NCBI GenBank assembly: GCA_033220425.1
Contig: CM065650.1
Location: forward strand, 1,240,001-1,304,000
Direction of reading: 5' to 3'
Length of the DNA: 64,000 nt
From: Lepraria neglecta
Lineage: Eukaryota; Ascomycota; Lecanoromycetes; Lecanorales; Stereocaulaceae
Part shown: positions 1 to 11,620 of the stretch, in pieces
Numbering within the stretch: the first letter of the stretch is position 1
How the letters are laid out: each line of letters opens with the position of its first letter
Program-made: the position numbers and the translations under genes
Notes under the pieces: generated by a model
What the model saw: the letters and a program-made list of their open reading frames with translations, nothing else
Told to the model about the DNA's origin: nothing
Databases searched by the model: none

Positions 1-617
1 TCCTCAGTCTGGTTCCAAACTATGCTGTTGACGCGTTTCCTCTTGTCGTCAAGGTGCTTCTTCTTGTCGTCACGTTCCTTCTTGGTGTGTCCAAGTTGCT
101 TCTTCGTCTCGGTTCCGTGTTTCTCGGTATCATTTGGAGAACATTTTCTAAGAGGATCAGCGACTGCTCGAGTATTTAAGAGACGTTCTTTGACTTACCC
201 AAAAAGCTCCAGAGAGCCAAAGTAGCTTCCCGGTCGACCATGACCGGCATAGTATACTATGAGGAGAGTATTTGGTCCATCATGAGCTTTAACAAAGGCT
301 GCAACGGTCGCATTGACGTGCACTTGCAGCTTCGTTTCGAGACTATTGTCGAGATACTCTATCTGAGTGTTGTATTTGAATTTCTTCTCGAAGACTGCTT
401 TGAGCCTTTTCACCTCCCCTTTGGTGCTCATGTCATTGGAGTCATCTTGCCAACACAACAGTAAGGCCTCGACCTTTTCATAAGTAGAAGGTTTTTGATA
501 GTTTCCTCGGTCCATGATCTCACTCCATTTCAATTGATGCTCCGAGTTGTCAATTTCATCTCTGAACTGGTAGTTGACTATTTTGGGCGTCTGCGGCGTT
601 CGTAGTTTGGGCTGCAT
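1..617 (-). CDS. Caspase-like (peptidase C14 family) protein, 3' part outside window
   Basis: Two exons are visible: 617-199 and 147 to the window edge, joined by a 51 bp intron (198-148; donor GTAAGT, acceptor CTTAG) that keeps phase. The protein starts at the ATG at 617. It shows the caspase/metacaspase fold signature around the catalytic His: a hydrophobic strand followed by YYAGHG (about residues 123-128), preceded by an EALLLCWQDD strand. Exon 2 is very rich in Lys and Asp and ends in IVWNQTE, which in fungal members of this family lies shortly before the strand carrying the catalytic Cys. That Cys would be beyond position 1. Such domains in fungi occur alone or as effector domains of NLR-like cell-death proteins; which applies here cannot be seen. 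The family call is firm; the function (programmed cell death or proteolysis) is inference. Confidence 0.8.
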
Positions 618-2458
618 TGTGGACCGGATGATTTTATTGTCTCTTGAACAGCGAGGCTAGAACCATGCGAATGGCGGTGCGTTGCCTTCGAGGAAGGAGA
701 TGTCTTGATCAAATTCTGTAAGCCTTGTCAGATCTCCATTTTTCTGGAGGAAAGGTCGTCGATGACCGATCTTTTCAGGTAATCCTCACTTTATATGGGC
801 AATCATCTAGTCAACATCCGCAGGAGCCGCAGTGAGCTGTTCAAGGCTGTGCTGTAACGGTGTACAGCGGACTCGATGAATATCTTCAATTGCCCAGCCA
901 CTTCGTGAGCCTGAGCTGGATCGCAGCTCCAAGCCAACGGAGACATAGCCTGAAAGGACACAATGGTATTCATCGCGATTGAAGGAGCTGCCAGCTTTCG
1001 AAATGCGCCTGAGCTGCCAGCTGCCTTATGCCTGATGCCTGATGCCTGATCAACCATATTGTGATACGGTGATAGAGTGTTGTTTTCACTAAGGGACGCA
1101 CATAGCCCCAAAGCTACGATATATCATGCTGCATAAGCTGGGAAATTCAAACCCTCCACACACCATGAACATGGCCGAATGCAAGTCTGCTTTTCTTGGC
1201 CGAGATTGTCTGCCATGTCATCACATTTAGATGCTTTTCGGCTTAAAAGATTCTGTACCAACGTTTAAGAGACGTACAAAATTCACAATTCTGTAAGCAA
1301 AAATATATTGTCAAACTTCGTATCTGTGGAGTTAGAGCGGGTGGGGTTTGGCCGGTTGGGGGGTGAGCCCTTCTAGTGGGGCGCCAAATTGCGCAGGCCG
1401 CAGAAAGCTCTTTAGTCGATTCCAAGCTCGCCTATCAGTGTGGGGTTCTCTACACCCACAGCCCTCAATTGCAACCCCGCAACCACGATTTGGACCGTTG
1501 ATTGGACTTCTTGTTAGCGATTGCTGATAAGAGAGACAAAGAGAATGTGCAGAGCCGCAAGGTCAACAAACCTGAGAGGCTGGCCTTGCGAAGCGTGATA
1601 TTTAAGGGTGGGCCCCCAATGGCGCAGCAAAAGCTTCACGGGCCGTAGCTCTCTGTCGATCTCACCAGGCTTTCCAAGACGCCCTTTTTTCACCATGACG
1701 GAACAAGGCTCTGTAAGAGTGCCGTTCTGGGCAGCAACGCTAGGCGCAAGTGCTGATTGTAGCGCAGCAAGGCCCATTCAAGCCTACTGAAAGGGCAGAT
1801 GTTGACAGGAGGAACACATTGCCGGTAAGAATTTGAACTCCGAAGACGCTGTAGCAGTAATGCAACAAGTTCTCATACCAGATTTTAGCGTCCGCGAAGG
1901 TATCTAGATGGAAGAAAGCTCAACAAGACGGATGAACAAGGCATCTTTACATACCAGGTCACCGTCGTAAGCGCCGTGTATGACAGCCAGCAGCACACAT
2001 GGATGTACACTTTGAAAGATCATAGGGGCGATCCTATCAGGGGCAGAACTCCAGAGAGGGAGCTGGAGTGAGGAGAGAGGGACATACATCGCAGATCTAT
2101 CAATTTATTCGCTGGAATATAGCTCGCTTCGAGCGCTCTCTAATCGGGCGCGAGGCTTATCATGCAATGGGAAACTATAAAGGTTGCGTCAATTCTGACA
2201 TTCCCAAGTCCAAAAAGCTTGTTATTGCACATGATCCATCCTAAAGTTTGGAGACTCAATGATCACCATGTCGTCCAATCACATAGCGAGTCGATTGGAG
2301 ATGGGTTTAGAAGCGTTTCCTCAGTTCGCAGAAAAAGAGCCAAGTAGGACAGGCGCTGGCGGAAAGCCGATAACGAGCGCTGATGTATACGCATGTCGTA
2401 TGTTTAGCAATACAAATCCACCTTTCCTGTCTGATCTTGGCTAGTTACAAACTGGTTG
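618..2458. other. Gene-poor interval with no confident gene
   Basis: Open stretches of about 60-100 codons occur on the minus strand (803-1111, 1514-1777, 1904-2089). None has a recognisable domain, and they do not join in phase by good splice sites. A 7 bp unit (TGCCTGA) is repeated three times near 1029-1050. The interval may hold remnants of an old gene, but nothing supports a call. Confidence 0.5.
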
Positions 2459-3845
2459 ATGGGAGCGTTACAATTCCTCAAATCAATACGAATATCGTGG
2501 GACTGGAGAAGCAGGCAGAGCCGTAAGCCTATGAGATTACCGAAAGTTCGAAAACGTTAGTACTCAATCCTAGGGTTCAATGCGGCTTATCTAACACGAA
2601 TAGTCGAGGACTACCCAATAGGATTCCCAAGGCTTTCCTGTTTCCTAGACAGCGATGATGCTTTCATGGTATACCGAAGATTTGGCTGTGTGTTTGCTCG
2701 CCTTCTCTTGAATAAACAGGACGAGATTAGCAGGATGGAGGCTTCATTACTTCGAATGGATAAAGCAGACAGGGCTCAAGGCAACGATCAATACATTATG
2801 TCTCGCATTGATGATGTAAATCGCGAGAGTACCCCATGGTCCGGAGAATCACGCACTGAATTATTGGCAAATCTGGAAAGGAAGACTCTTGAATATGGTA
2901 AGCAGTATCAAATTACCGACTTAGATGGCAAAATCTCTCCCCACACCTGTACAACGACTCCACCGCTAGCTAGGGTCGGATCAATCCTCTTTTCTCATAC
3001 TCCATTTACTCAGACTAAACCTTTCACAGCCGAGCTACTCCTCAGAGCTCGAGAGCTCAAAGAATTGAATCCACCTTCGACTCGAGACTATACAAGCGTG
3101 TTAAATTTTATGGAACTCGATGGCGGCCAACTTTACGAAAGGGAAAGTGAGTTTATCTATGATAAAGAAGACCTCGTTACCTTGAGACCTGGAAGAGAAT
3201 ATGCTTGGCTCGATGGATGTGTTGAACGTATACTGCAGAAATGCCGGTGCAGGCTTCTAAGAGTATAGTCTACTACCATTCTTGCACGTTGACGAGTACT
3301 GAATGATGCCACAGTTCATTTTTGCCTCCAAAGTTGGTATTGGACGCTAGAATTCTCTGCTGTTTGCTGACACCTCGAAAGGAAACGAGAGCAAAAACTC
3401 ATGACCCGGATGTACATTACTACGGTCGCGATCGCATCCGATATTGTGTGACACTGATCATCACTGCCATGATCTTGATACTCCTCATGGTCCCCATATA
3501 TCTTCTCTATCACCTCGCGGTCAAAGGTATCATTGCCACAAGCCCAAAGACAATAGGTGTTATTGTTATACCCACATTACTCTTTTCAGCAGTCCTTTCG
3601 GCATTCACGAATGCCAAACGCCATGAACTTCTCGCGGCATCTGCAGGGTGAGTACCGAATTCTACATGATCATAACAATAATATTGTAGCTTTTGTCTTC
3701 AGGCGAGACTCACTGACACTTTTCTGCCAGATACTGTGCGGTCTTGGTTGTGTTCCTGGGAAACATAAACAACAATGGCTACGGACCCGGACCTAGCACT
3801 AATACTTATACCACCGAGAATCTGACCACCATGGTCAGCCTCTGA
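2459..3845 (+). CDS. DUF6594 family membrane protein
   Basis: Five exons, about 2459-2522, 2604-2897, 3030-3262, 3334-3647 and 3731-3845. The body matches the fungal DUF6594 layout: an N-terminal EDYPIGFPRL motif, a helical stretch with LLLNKQDEIS, then RARELKELNPPS and the hallmark VTLRPGREYAWLDG. The C-terminus has two or three membrane segments (an IITAMILILLMVPIYLLYHL-type helix, then an IGVIVIPTLLFSAVL-type helix) and NAKRHELLAASA...YCAVLVVFLGN. The first ATG at 2459 gives a short first exon and is plausible but unproven. The 132 bp intron 2898-3029 is stop-free and in frame, but family spacing says it is removed. The third intron is the least certain: donor 3263 (GTATAG) with acceptor before 3334 keeps phase, and an alternative pairing exists. 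Function is unknown; related genes often sit among STAND/heterokaryon-incompatibility-type genes. Confidence 0.8.
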
Positions 3846-4376
3846 ATACTAAAGAGGACATAGATCAAGGTACTGGACAAACTTCAGCTCGGACCAAAAT
3901 GTGAGCAAATCCAAAAAGCAAGAGAGGTATCATCTTACCCTGATACCTAGATACATCGACGATTCGATACAAAAGTTGGAAACATGGAGATTTAAAGGTG
4001 TTTTAGGTTTCACAGAGATCATGACCGAGTAATGTGCTGCATAAAAATCAGAGGAAGCAACGAGAAGAGGTCTATATAAAGTTTGTTGCATGATGCATCT
4101 CTCGGTCTAATCACGAATCACGTTGATGTGGCAGTGATCCGGCAGGCTTTTGTGTAGTGAGACATTTCTGACACTCTCCTAATCTAACTCCAAATATACA
4201 TTGCAATGAGCACTAATTGAACGAGAAAACCGGGACCCAAGCCCAATAAAACACCCAATCGCAACTTGGTGACTACAAATCTGTGCAGACGATGACTGCA
4301 ACTGAAGCTGGCGCAACGCCAGCTCGATAACGCCGGTTTGAAAGAATGCAAGCCGAAATCAATTGCTGCACATAAA
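3846..4376. other. Interval between convergent genes
   Basis: This contains the 3' flanks of the plus-strand DUF6594 gene and the minus-strand gene ending at 4377. I see no coding signal, repeat or RNA gene here. Confidence 0.5.
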
Positions 4377-5339
4377 CTAGCTCTTCCCCACACTCTCCAC
4401 CTTCTTCCACCCATTCCTAGCATTATTAATCCCCACAGCCGCAACCCCCACGCCAATAAGATCCAACATAAGCGCCCTCCTCCTCAACTTCATCGACTCA
4501 CCCATACTCATCTCACCCTCTTCAATCAACTTGCGCCGTGCATGATGCGCTGCCATTGACTGAATGATGTTGTTTCCAGCCGCGATGGTTGTAATGCATG
4601 CTAGGCCCACACTAAGCAGCTTTTTGTTACGCATCTTTCTCTCTTGCTCGTAGGCTTCATCGGCGGATAGGGAGGACTCGGTGGAGCTGTCGCTGTCGTA
4701 GTCGTAACGATCGTCCCGGCGGAGGCCTGCTCCGTAGGGCCTGAGGGCAAGGTCGTCGGGGTAAGGGATCATGTTGAGGTCGCGGCGGTCTGCTTTGTGG
4801 CCGCGAATGATGCGGCGTTGGCGGTATTCGTCTTCAGAATCGCCGCTGTCATATCGGCCTGGACAGATCAGAACGCGATTCATTGAAGTCAAGCAGGAGG
4901 CTTCAACACACCTTCATCGGCAAACCTGACGTAACGTGGAGAGCTGCTAGAGCTATCTGAGCGATGAGATCGCGGAGAGCCGCCAGAGCCATCTGACGAC
5001 CTTGCGGCCAATCGAGGGAGACCTTTCTCCGGTGAAGGTGGAAAGGAGTGGGCGTTGCGAGGAGAGCTACCAGAGCTATCCGAGCGATGAGACCGTGCGG
5101 CCAATCGAGGGAGGCCTTTCTCTGGTGGGGGTGATAGGGAAGGACCATCGCGCGGGCTTCGTCGTCGTCGGACGTAGACTTGCTCTAGGGAGTCATGAGG
5201 ATATCGCTCGTGACTTCGGTCCCTTGGACGAGGCGAGCTTCTAGGAAATGGCTGATTCACGGCTGCTCGAGGGATCAGTCTCGCGGAAATGTGTTCTGAG
5301 GCGGACCGCAAACTTACCGGTCTCGTTGAAGTCTGGCAT
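4377..5339 (-). CDS. S/R-rich protein with C-terminal glycine-rich hydrophobic segments, unrecognised
   Basis: Three exons: 5339-5318, 5262-4912 and 4858-4377, giving 284 residues. Both introns (55 and 53 bp; donors GTAAGT and GTGTGT) keep phase. The ATG at 5339 gives a very short first exon beginning MPDFNET; the open frame further upstream simply reads through that intron. The N-terminal half is disordered and Ser/Arg/Pro-rich, with a duplicated module whose core is EKGLPRLAARS followed by SDSS/SPR stretches. The middle is charged. The C-terminal part has two short hydrophobic helices rich in Gly and Ala (around LLSVGLACITTIAAGN and LMLDLIGVGVAAVGINN) separated by a basic linker, suggesting membrane association. 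I recognise no named family. The gene model is well supported; the function is unknown. Confidence 0.75.
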
Positions 5340-6741
5340 GTTGACTTTGGAGAAGCAACATAATCAATTGGTAAAGGGAAGCGGTACAAAGTTTACATTG
5401 AATTGAATCGCACGCAGCTGACAGAAGAGAAAAAGTAAGAAAGCTGCAGTGGACAGGTAAGAAAACACTCGAAAGGCCAACGTGGGCAGATATCAAGTTG
5501 CGGTCGAGGCTATCTGGCCAGACGGCTGTGCGGTGCAACATGTCTGTCTCATGTACAATCTTCCCTTGGAATGAAACAGCAATCCTCCCGATAATCTCGA
5601 AAATGCGGACAGCTGACTCGAAAGATTTGTCCATTTTCAGGATGGAGGATTTCCGTTGGTTCAGCCACGCGGCTCGTGCGAATTCGAAACGTGCGCTTAA
5701 TCCTCTGAAGCGTTTCGAGACAGCAACGTTGCAGGAACGTCTGATGTCAAGGTTAGAAATGTGGGGAGAAGGAAGACTGAAAAGAGATTACTGTTGTTGG
5801 TTGTTAGGCATTGTTCCTGGAGGATGTCAGCTGTCATCAGCAAGACAAGTTGAAGTCTTGGGATCTGCGTTCTCGCAGGATCTCATCGCTGAAAGGTGGC
5901 AGCCTGCACAGACTAGCATTAGCTCGTCTAATTATCAAATCACAGCTCTCTTCGAGTCAAATAACATGCATGATGATGTGAAGCCTGTGCTCATTGGGCC
6001 ATGATATAATGGCCGCGTGGTGAACCAGGCAGCAGCCAAAGTTATCATAATCCGGAAGGAACACAACTTCGAGGCCACCTCGAGTTTCATAAAACTCAAG
6101 CATACTACGATGTCTCCGCAGAAAGGCAGACACTCAAGCTCGGATGTGAACGAGAAAGACCTGAAGGTCCTGGCGCTCGAAGAAGGACAGGCACAGCGCA
6201 GGTTGTTATCCACTATTTGTATACCCTCCCATATTGCAGGACTGAGCTTCGTGATAGGAAGGATATCCTCGCAGAATTGAAAGCGCGATTTGAGTATAGC
6301 ATGTCGAAGCCAGAGCGGGAGTCAGAATGTCAATAAATCCAGTGCTCTATCGGAACTCGAGCAACTGCTAAACGTTCATAGGGGTATTTCTCCATCATCA
6401 ATACGATCACGAGTATGGAAATGGATGCGATGTGGCATTCTCTCAAGTAGGAATTAGCTGATTTACCTGTAGGGCCCCGAACGGTGCTCCACTATTTCGG
6501 CGTTTGATGCAGTGAGCGAAGTCGAAACGGATGATAGCACCAGAAATAAACATATCAGAACCTGGGTTAGGGCTCGTTGATAGTGGTGATTCAGTTGCCT
6601 CTTCTTAATGGTAGTAGAAGGGATAGAGCAAAATGACATAGCCTCTAATTAACACATCAATCTTTCATAGTATACAATACCACCGAGTCCGCTTTGCCCG
6701 GGTCTAAGCCCTAAATTTTATCTTCTTTTTCCGGCTGCCGT
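5340..6741. other. Gene-poor interval with unrecognised open frames
   Basis: The longest open stretch is on the plus strand at 5498-6004 (168 codons), followed by 6017-6280 (87 codons). Neither shows a known domain, signal peptide or repeat. The first overlaps the probable promoter of the minus-strand gene starting at 5339. A transcribed orphan gene is possible but unsupported. Confidence 0.4.
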
Positions 6742-7710
6742 TCACCTGAAGCCTGCCAACCTTCGTTCTTGAACCTCCCGTAATGCCCGACTCCCACTCA
6801 GGAATGTGACCAAACCGATACCGACAGCTCCTGGTAGAGTCTGGAACAGGTTCCAGGATGTATAATACATGAAAAATATGCCCTCCATGGCGAGAATCGA
6901 CAGGAAGAATAAGGCATGCGGGATAGGCGAACTTCTGAAAGCCTTGGGCAGATGGTTGAGGTTTGCGCCTAAGGAAAGCCATGCGACCAGCAAGACCGGC
7001 AGCGCCATGACAACAGCGGCAACGAATACCAATGTAATGAGCTTTGGTGGGCTTTTGGGATCGGATTTGAAGATATGGTGGATCTCAGGAAGCTTGCCAT
7101 AGCGCAATGGCTTTTCGGTTGATAGTTGCGGAGAGGTCGTATCTAGCTTGATTGATAGCTCGAAAGCCTTGCTGCTGTATGGTTTTGAGGAACCGAATGA
7201 CGCGATGATCAAGGAGGCTTCGAGAGGTTGCGATGAGGCCAGCAATTGCAAAGGGATGTCCTTCTGTGCCTGACCAGTGTCAGCGTTGAAGACCTTACTT
7301 CTGCATTCTGGATCGTACCAAATCCACCTTGCCTTTTCCATTTTCTTTTACTTGGAAAGTAAAAGACGTTTCCAAGTTGGTCTTCGAGTCTTTGAGGTGG
7401 AGGAATGCTTGATGAGGCCGTCTGGCCTTGCTGTCCTCTTTTGTTGTAAGTAAAATTTTGAGGCTATCGGAGGCTCCGAGTGACACAGGCTTTGACAAAG
7501 GCTTTCCGGCTGTTATTCTAAGTAGCGAAACAGTCAGTTCAAGAGCCTGTCTTATGTGAATGAAGCCTACTTTTCCTTCAGACCTCCTCCTACCCCAGCG
7601 CCCTTGCCTTGCACTGAAATCGTAGCATCATCGAAACCCCATGAAGAGGCTGCTCCACCCAGTGCTGCAGCATAGAGAACCAATAGAGGAGACAGTAATT
7701 GAAGTCGCAT
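6742..7710 (-). CDS. swp1: Oligosaccharyltransferase subunit Swp1 / ribophorin II
   Basis: Three exons (7710-7571, 7517-7319, 7269-6742; introns 53 and 49 bp, both phase-consistent) encode 288 residues. The protein begins with a signal peptide (MRLQLLSPLLVLYAAALGG) and has a lumenal domain with the RPHQAFL motif. It then reads through AQKDIPLQLL and a FGSSKPYSSKAF segment into PLRYGKLPEIHHIF, and ends in three to four membrane helices with MEGIFFMYYTSWNLFQTLP. This order is characteristic of fungal Swp1/ribophorin II, which is the reduced fungal form lacking the long lumenal region of the animal protein. It is a non-catalytic subunit of the ER oligosaccharyltransferase that transfers glycan to Asn of secretory proteins. 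Its 653 bp upstream gap is shared with the divergent gene starting at 8364. Confidence 0.93.
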
Positions 7711-8363
7711 GTTGTTTGTTGGATGATACAGCACCTTCTTTTCTGAAAGCTGTCAACTCAATTGCGGCCCGGAGCAAAGATTTTCCGCTCCTGCAATTCT
7801 TTTGTCCCCTCGGTCGATCCTTTTCTTGAGCTTGTTGCACGCTTCTTGACACAATAAATATATTCTATTCTACCTTCTCTAAGCTCTTAAACTTAATGGA
7901 AGAATGGAAGACGCCCTCCTGAAGCTTTCAAGCTAAGAGCCTCGAAACAAGAGTACCCTAGAGCAGCCTTCAAATGCTTGAAAGTGATCGAAAATGAGCT
8001 AGCCTCGCTTCGGAGCGCGTCCGCGGTCCATTCTTTCTTCACTAAAACTCCCTCGTCGTGAACCTTCCACAATCTTCCACTGGAACACCTGCAGAAGAAC
8101 CCTCTATATGCACTTGACCTTCTAGCCCTCAGACTGGTTAACAGCCTATAGTCAAGCTACCGTCAATAGGCTCAAGACTATTCACAAACAATCTGCCTCA
8201 GTTCGCACTAGAACTAAGGCTCGGCAGGTGAGATTTCAAACCATATTCATTCCCACCACCCAATCTGAGCACAACGCATGTATTGTGTTCTGACTGAAAA
8301 CCTTTTTGCAGGAGAAAGGAAATTCCATACATTCTGTGCCCGTGAAATTCGAAACATCAAATC
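7711..8363. other. Divergent intergenic region (swp1 / 8364 gene)
   Basis: This is the 653 bp gap between two divergent start codons, so it should carry both promoters. There are short pyrimidine-rich tracts near 7850-7890 and 8040-8120. I can assign no specific factor site. Confidence 0.5.
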
Positions 8364-10882
8364 ATGCCTCCCACATCCAATAAAAACCGGGTCAAGAAAC
8401 TCTCTGGCAAGTCAGAAACTCAGAAACGCAAGCGTCGAAATTCAGGCCCGGGATTTGATAGGCTGAGGAAGATCATTGAGGGCCTCAACAAGAAGCGTGA
8501 AGAAGAAACGGAAACAGCATTAGAAGAGAATAGTATTGAATCTGCTAATGGAGCTATACTTACAACTACCCATGGCATTGCCAACCAGTCCGGGCTCTCG
8601 CTCCAAAGCTCTATCAACGATAGCATGCCTGCCCAAGACCATGTCAACGAGTCCAGCCCCTTGCACAAAGACACCGTTAATGGAACCACTACACCTTCCC
8701 AAGGTCCCGTTAACCAGTCCGGTCTCTCGCCTGGAAACTCGGACATTAACTTCAAGGATGCATCTAGTGATCCCGAGGAATTGGGGGCGTGGGTAGGTCA
8801 AATGATTAACAAGCTTGGAAAAGATCCTAGGTCTGAAAAGATTGAAAGGGATGATAGTATGCCAAGGTCTCGTAGTCCTGGTACTCAAAACGCGCGAATG
8901 AGAGGTGGAGGCCAATATTCCTCAAAGGAAGGAGAGACAAAGAAGTACCGCCAAACACAGATGTCATCCAGCCAGCGTAAGTGCCAGTCTTGTTGTCTGT
9001 AGTGCATCCGCTCCGTTTTATTATTATCTTTCATGTGTACATGCAGCTACCAAGGCAGGTGGTAGCAGGGAGAAAGCTAACCTGCATTATAGGAGACGAT
9101 GATCTTAACAAAGAGTCACCAAGCGGGATCTCTGAGCCGGGCAATGGTAGGGCAGCTCGAAAATTAGGAGCCGCACTTGACCACAATAACAAAGACCCCA
9201 ATTCATCCACCAAAGCGTTTTGCACTCTTCCGAGCAGCTCTCAAGAAGCTTGGAATCAAGCTTTGAACGATCTCAATTCCTTTCCTAGGGGAGGGAACCC
9301 TGAACCCAAGGTCTCTGGGTTCGTACATCCAGACAACTCTAGCTCCACCACCTCCAGCGAAACGTCTGGTTTCACTTCTCGGGAGGATACAAGCCCATCA
9401 ACAAGTCAAGACCCCGAGGCCCCCAGCCCATCGAACGGCCAAGATCACGAGGCAACGAGTCTTTCAACTCGGCGTAAGCGGTCACTACGTTCATCAACAG
9501 CACAAGATCAACAGACAACATCCTCATCAACAGGTCGCGGATATTTGAAGATGGGTACCGCACCCTCTAAATACGCTCCGTCCCAACCATTAGGCGCTCG
9601 AGGTTCGTTCTATCATCGGCGATTCTGCGTTTACAAACTAACGTGCCCTTTCCAAAACAGCAGCGGCTCTGTTACTAGGTCCTCCACCCGGGTTGCCCAG
9701 CCCATCAATAAGCCAGCGTCATGGACTGGCACCCCTGGTTACAGGTCAGCGTTATAGGACGGCGCGCGCATCCACAGGTCCTCCAGCTTCAAATGTGGGT
9801 GGCGTAGATGTTATACGCGTCTCAGGTTCGTTCCACTACAAATCTGGCGTGACTCTAGAAACTGATTTTCCTGTTGCAAAGCAGACCAAGGCACAGACGA
9901 TCTTGTTGCAGCTTACGGGAGGATACCCCAAATTGTCATGGAGATAGCAGGTCGCTATTTCAGCCCCTTGCATGGTGAGCCTCATGCGTACACAAGTCCA
10001 TATGATAGGACCGTCATCCCGCCTTCAAATCCAGATATGCCACCATCGGCCGCTCAATCAGGATCAAATGCTACCAGAAATCCCAGCACAATGGAACTCA
10101 CCCGTGATGACGGCATCCGTGACTCTCAGCGTGAGCTAGCGGGTAAGGTTCAGGAGTCTCCTGTGGACGATTCAGTGTATGGCAAAGTTGAGTTTCTGAT
10201 GAAACTAGGATTAGAGCCTCCGATCCCAAGCCACTGCACAAGAGATGGGCATGGTAGCGCTGATGAGTCCATCGAACGTCGGACTTCACACGACGACTCG
10301 ACAATTTCGCCGCCAGCTTTTCCACAGGCAACGCAGGTACAATCGGGACCTCGCCCACGCATTCCACAAGGGCAGACCCGACCGGTCCCTCAGCATGCAA
10401 TACCCGGAAGCAACACCACGCGCACATATGAGTGGATCGGACTGCTTCGAGAAGACGATCCTCGGGTGGATACGGACTTGTCCAAAAACGTCAACCACAT
10501 GATACGTGATAGCATGGCTTCCCAAGACCATTATCGTGGCCTTCCGACAGGCACCTCACTCACCTGGTGCTCTGGTTCGATTGAAGGATGTCGACTTTTT
10601 CAGGAACTACAGCGTCTGCTGATAGTGATCGGCCCACACAGCCCTGCCACATTTACACGAACAAGAGGAGTCGGCAAAGCTATGATGGAAATGCACCACT
10701 TTCTTAACGGCGAAGGCTTCACTCCTTTTGCGGGAGCTATGCGTCCTCCACCTTACGCCCACGGTGCTGCGACTCAGATGCATCAATGCGGGCAATCATA
10801 CAATTCATCTTTTGGCTCTCAAGCAGGACCTAGTGCACAAGCATCTGGCGAGCGCCCACCAAAGAGGCAGAGGAGGGGATAA
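8364..10882 (+). CDS. Large disordered Ser/Thr/Pro-rich protein with C-terminal basic nuclear signal, unrecognised
   Basis: Four exons: 8364-8976, 9093-9602, 9661-9825 and 9885-10882, giving 761 residues. All three introns are phase 1 and have usable branch sites. The N-terminus is very basic (MPPTSNKNRVKKLSGK). It is followed by Asn/Ser-rich sequence with a repeated VNQSGLS-type unit, then long Ser/Thr/Gln/Pro-rich stretches with repeated ST-rich heptads. A more ordered segment near residues 580-690 contains YEWIGLLREDDPRVDTDL, TWCSGSIEGCRLFQELQRLL and MMEMHHFLNGEGFTPF. The protein ends in PPKRQRRG, a likely nuclear localisation signal. I recognise no Pfam-type domain. Low complexity and the nuclear signal suggest a regulatory or chromatin-associated role, but that is inference. 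The spliced frame is open over all four exons, which supports the model. Confidence 0.7.
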
Positions 10883-11620
10883 TAGAGACGTTCAATTTAT
10901 ATTCATGATAGCACTTCAGAGGAGCGAAGGCCGTTGGTGCAAAGGAATGCATGGCAACGGCGCTCGATACCACCGCTGCGACGGAGGCATTTTCTTTTTT
11001 TGATTTTTTACGCTCAGGCACTTTCATGATCCCATATACTCACCCAATGGTGCGTCACGTCCTCGATACTATGGATGAAGTGTTCCTTTTCTGTTACTCC
11101 ACATGAGCAGTGGTGTCCATGTCACGCAAGGGATTTCGATCCCAGGCAGGCTGGATGGCTAAGAAAAGGACCCTCTTGTACATAGATACGTTGCACTTAG
11201 ATGCACAACAAATAGATTGCACTGATTTTCGATTGAATTTCGCGAGATTACAGTGACCTTATTACCATTCCCAGTCTCATCAATAGAACTTCTTAGGAAG
11301 TATGGTACGTACATACCCCAGTTGTGGCTGCACTCAGGCTTTCGATTGGACCAATAATCCGACCTTTTCTAATAGTCTGCAGAGCCAGATTGGACAGAGC
11401 CTGACACAGAACCCTCAGAAGTGCGACAGTATCGTCAAGCACGGAACTGATAAACATAATAGCCACATCCCCTCGGGATATGGTGATTCCAACTTCAAAA
11501 GCTCGTATAGGAGCAGCTCTATATGCTCAGAGAGACTGCGAAGGACTTGACTGCGCAGGGCCAAGTTGCTCTTTCCACATGGAGTGGCTCACAAGCTCAA
11601 AGATTCAACCCGAATCTATG
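10883..11620. other. Interval between convergent genes
   Basis: Small plus-strand open stretches (for example 11302-11550) have no recognisable content. I see no repeat, RNA gene or transposon here. Confidence 0.45.

Noticed and set aside
4889-5389. Upstream-extended start (ATG at 5389) for the S/R-rich gene
   Set aside because: It reads through a good intron (GTAAGT at 5317 to CAG at 5263). The short first exon starting at 5339 joins in phase.
5498-6004. 168-codon plus-strand open frame as a gene
   Set aside because: No domain, no homology I can recall, and it overlaps the promoter of the minus-strand gene at 5339. Left as unsupported.
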